From: Shewanella sp. GD04112
GTDB taxonomy: Bacteria > Pseudomonadota > Gammaproteobacteria > Enterobacterales > Shewanellaceae
NCBI RefSeq assembly: GCF_029835735.1
Contig: NZ_JAOEAL010000001.1
Coordinates: 1,550,001 to 1,614,000, forward strand
Length of the DNA: 64,000 bases
Reading direction: 5' to 3'
Numbering within the stretch: position 1 is the first letter of the stretch; each line of letters begins with the position of its first letter. The notes under the pieces are model-generated. The model searched no databases, was not told the DNA's origin, and was given only the letters and a program-made list of their open reading frames with translations. Shown in pieces: positions 62,044-64,000 of the stretch. Both the position numbers and the translations under genes were made by a program.

Positions 62044-62555
62044 TGTACAGACTCCTCAAGCGAGTTCACTTGGGCGTAAACTTCACTACTGCCATCTTTT
62101 TTCAACAGTAAGACTTGATATGGCATAAATTTATCTTGGTACTCCATGCCAGGGCTGCCCACTGGCATAGCGGGTACGGTTAAGCCGATAGCATCTTTAG
62201 GAGGGGTGGCTAAAAAACGACTAATGAATTTTGCAGGGACATGCCCTTCAAACACATAACCTTGAGATGACACAGCGGTATGGCAAGATTGCATTGAAGT
62301 AGGAATGCCCTTTGACTGTTTAAACTCATAAAGGTTGTTAATATTGTGGGCACTAACACTAAATCCACGCTCACTAATATGCGTTAGCCATTTCTCACAA
62401 CAGCCGCAATTAGCATCTTTATAAACGGTGAGTAATGGCTCCGTAGTGCCGGGCTCTGCTGCACGGGCAATTAATATCCCTCCCATAGTTTGCAGAATAA
62501 AAATAGTACCTATGACACGAAAAAAACTAATAGAATTGCGATATAGAGCAGACAT
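62040..62555 (-). CDS. DUF411 metal-binding protein
   Basis: 171 residues with a signal peptide and DUF411 features: VYKDANCGCCEKWLTHISER and MQSCHTAVSSQGYVFEGHVP. The CGCC pair and the later Cys/His likely bind Cu(I). It starts the copAB genes and is coupled to copA by a 4-base overlap. It resembles SilG at 44.8 kb in pattern but differs widely in sequence. Confidence 0.88.
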   Translation of the reverse strand: MSALYRNSISFFRVIGTIFILQTMGGILIARAAEPGTTEPLLTVYKDANCGCCEKWLTHISERGFSVSAHNINNLYEFKQSKGIPTSMQSCHTAVSSQGYVFEGHVPAKFISRFLATPPKDAIGLTVPAMPVGSPGMEYQDKFMPYQVLLLKKDGSSEVYAQVNSLEESVQ

Positions 62556-62691
62556 AATATTGCCTCCAAATCAAATTTCGTCACATTAAACAACGCGGTT
62601 TAATGTCAGTTTATTAACCAAAAGGTTAAAAAATTGAAACTACATGATTGGCTAGGACAGCTAGCAAAAAAAAGGCGTAACTGTGCCTATG

Positions 62692-63072
62692 TTAGGCAAA
62701 TATTGGAGGACGGTATAAAGAAGAACGATACTGAGGCATTAGTGCTGAGGTAAACATTGTTGCAGCATTAACTAAATTGACTTCTGATTTAAGCGTTGGC
62801 ATCGCCATCGTTAAAGCGACTGATAAACATGATCCGACAGGACAATGGCACGCTTGGGCGCAGCAACTATCATCCGCACCATCACTCATATCCATGTTCA
62901 TGTTCATGTTCATTTGCATACTAGCGTCATGACATGCTTTGCCATTTTCAGCAGGCATATTTGAAGTCGTCATTGAATTCATTGGCATAGTACCAGGCAT
63001 AATCACAGACGCAAAAGTTTGACCGACAAACGTCAGTAAAACAAACATCATGATTAAGTGGATTCTACGCAA
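62692..63072 (-). CDS. small Met/Cys-rich secreted protein (CopL-like?)
   Basis: 126 residues from TTG 63072, with GGAG seven bases upstream; an ATG at 63120 would add 16 residues. A signal peptide (MMFVLLTFVGQTFA) is followed by a metal-binding run: MQMNMNMNMDMSDG and CCAQACHCPVGSC. The end, SSLYRPPIFA, resembles CopL/DUF2946-type proteins that regulate or accompany copAB operons. It is first in the operon and could sense copper. The name is tentative. Confidence 0.65.
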   Translation of the reverse strand: MRRIHLIMMFVLLTFVGQTFASVIMPGTMPMNSMTTSNMPAENGKACHDASMQMNMNMNMDMSDGADDSCCAQACHCPVGSCLSVALTMAMPTLKSEVNLVNAATMFTSALMPQYRSSLYRPPIFA

Positions 63073-63264
63073 AATATATCTCCAACGATTTTCAAATAAT
63101 AGTAGTGAAAAATACTGCATTTAGCAATGAAAATTTATTTGAAAAACATAATTCCCGATCCCGATTTCAGATAATAAGTGCGACATTCATGGAAAGGTGT
63201 AGAAGAGGAAGCCAACTGCTAAAAGTGGGACGCTCTTCTCGCCAAAGAAACAAGCAGTACTACC

Positions 63265-64000
63265 ATGAATTATCAGCAGTTGACCGAAGGCAGAAGATAC
63301 CAGATTTCTGCTCTTTTGGAACGGGGGATTTCAGTTTCTGAGATTGCTAAAACCGTTCAGTGCCATCGCTCCACGGTATATCGGGAGCTTAAACGTGGCA
63401 GCAAGGGCAGTCATTATTGCCCAAACGAAGCTCAGTCAGGTGTTATCACTCAAAAAACGCACATTAGCGCGTAAATACAGAATACCTCAGGAGCGTGTTG
63501 ATTTTATCCGCCTCCTTTTAGAAGCGGATTGGAGTCCAGAGCAGATTTCCAGTGTATTAACTAAAGTCGGTGCCGCTGTCAGCTATGAGTGGATCTACCG
63601 ATTTGTTGCGCAGGATAAACGCTCGGGTGGCAAGTTATATCGCCACTTGAGGCAAGGTCACAAGCGGTATCGTCGCGGTAAAAAAGAGAAAGCACCAGCG
63701 ATCAAAAATGCGGTTTCTATCGATGATAGGCCAAGCATAGTTGACAGTAAGGAGCGATTTGGTGATTGGGAAATCGACACCGTATTAGGCAAGCACGGCA
63801 CGGGGGCGATGGTGACTATTTTAGAGCGTAAAACACGATTTTACTTGGTGAAGAAAGTGCCATCCAAGTCAGCGGATGATGTCACTAGAGCAACCATAGA
63901 ACTACTCATGCCTTACAAGGAGCATGTCCATACCATCACGGCAGATAACGGGAGAGAGTTTGCAGGCCATGAAACCATCGCAAAGGAGTTGGAGGCTGAT
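63265..64000 (+). pseudogene. IS30-family transposase, frameshifted and cut by the window end
   Basis: The first frame (MNYQQLTEGRRYQISALLER to NEAQSGV) gives the N-terminal HTH. The rest is in another frame from about 63428: KKRTLARKYRIPQERVDFI, ADWSPEQISSVL, FGDWEIDTVLG (first Asp) and ITADNGREFAGHE (second Asp). One base change joins them near 63425. Either the copy is dead or the frames are joined by a programmed shift. The element's left end is near 63170; the right end lies outside. Confidence 0.85.

Overview
The window looks like a chromosomal or large-plasmid segment of a Shewanella-like gammaproteobacterium. The polysaccharide genes, the toxin-antitoxin (TA) genes, the CCGSCS-motif peptide and the recombinase operon all have the AT-leaning composition and style of that group. 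One block (about 40.1-54.2 kb) is visibly richer in G+C and is an enterobacterial-type silver/copper island. No tRNA, rRNA or CRISPR array was seen. The assignment is by recognition of families, not by a search.

Region 1 (1-9.5 kb) is the tail of an O-antigen/surface polysaccharide cluster: glycosyltransferases, a Wzy-like polymerase, a WbsX-like protein, a 4-keto-sugar reductase, an initiating sugar-phosphate transferase, a WbpM-type 4,6-dehydratase and an extra glmM. The last enzymes fit a route that makes UDP-QuiNAc (or FucNAc) and loads it on undecaprenyl phosphate. A truncated rmlB at 25.1-25.7 kb is probably the other side of the same locus, cut by what now lies between.

Region 2 (9.5-28.2 kb) is a TA archipelago. 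It holds phd/relE-type, yafNO, a higBA remnant, parDE, mazEF, hipBA, a decayed abiEii, ccdAB, a reversed hipAB, hicAB and a zeta toxin with a small downstream ORF, plus a J-domain-like gene. Between the modules lie blocks of short GC-rich hairpins joined by CTAG, a repeat family I cannot name. Debris of IS66, IS605, IS630 and ISAs1 elements is mixed in. A tyrosine integrase is present intact (27.0-28.2 kb) and as a 536-bp broken copy (15.8-16.4 kb).

Region 3 (28.6-35.7 kb) is a four-gene minus-strand operon with two large tyrosine-recombinase-like proteins. It resembles the Gamma-Mobile-Trio (GMT) module. Three tandem 23-bp repeats lie upstream. Region 4 (35.7-40.1 kb) has an orphan MbcA/ParS-like antitoxin, an IS3 fragment, a whole IS5-family element, a CCGSCS-motif peptide, a chemoreceptor-like protein and a 188-bp IS5 stub.

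Region 5 (40.1-54.5 kb) is a sil/pco island: a pcoA stub, a PcoE/SilE-like protein, an M23 peptidase, a DUF2933 protein, silP, silG, silA, silB, silF, silC and divergent silRS. Its ends are cut, and silE beyond silS is lost although a SilR-type box remains. Region 6 (54.9-63.1 kb) is a second, native-looking copper locus: a broken OprD-like porin, cueP, an NTF2-like protein, copD, copC, copB, copA, a DUF411 protein and a Met/Cys-rich small protein. An IS30 transposase gene, frameshifted near its start, runs off the right edge. Together the two metal loci cover efflux of Cu(I)/Ag(I) (SilP, SilCBA), periplasmic oxidation and binding (CopA, CueP, SilF, PcoE-like) and sensing (SilRS).
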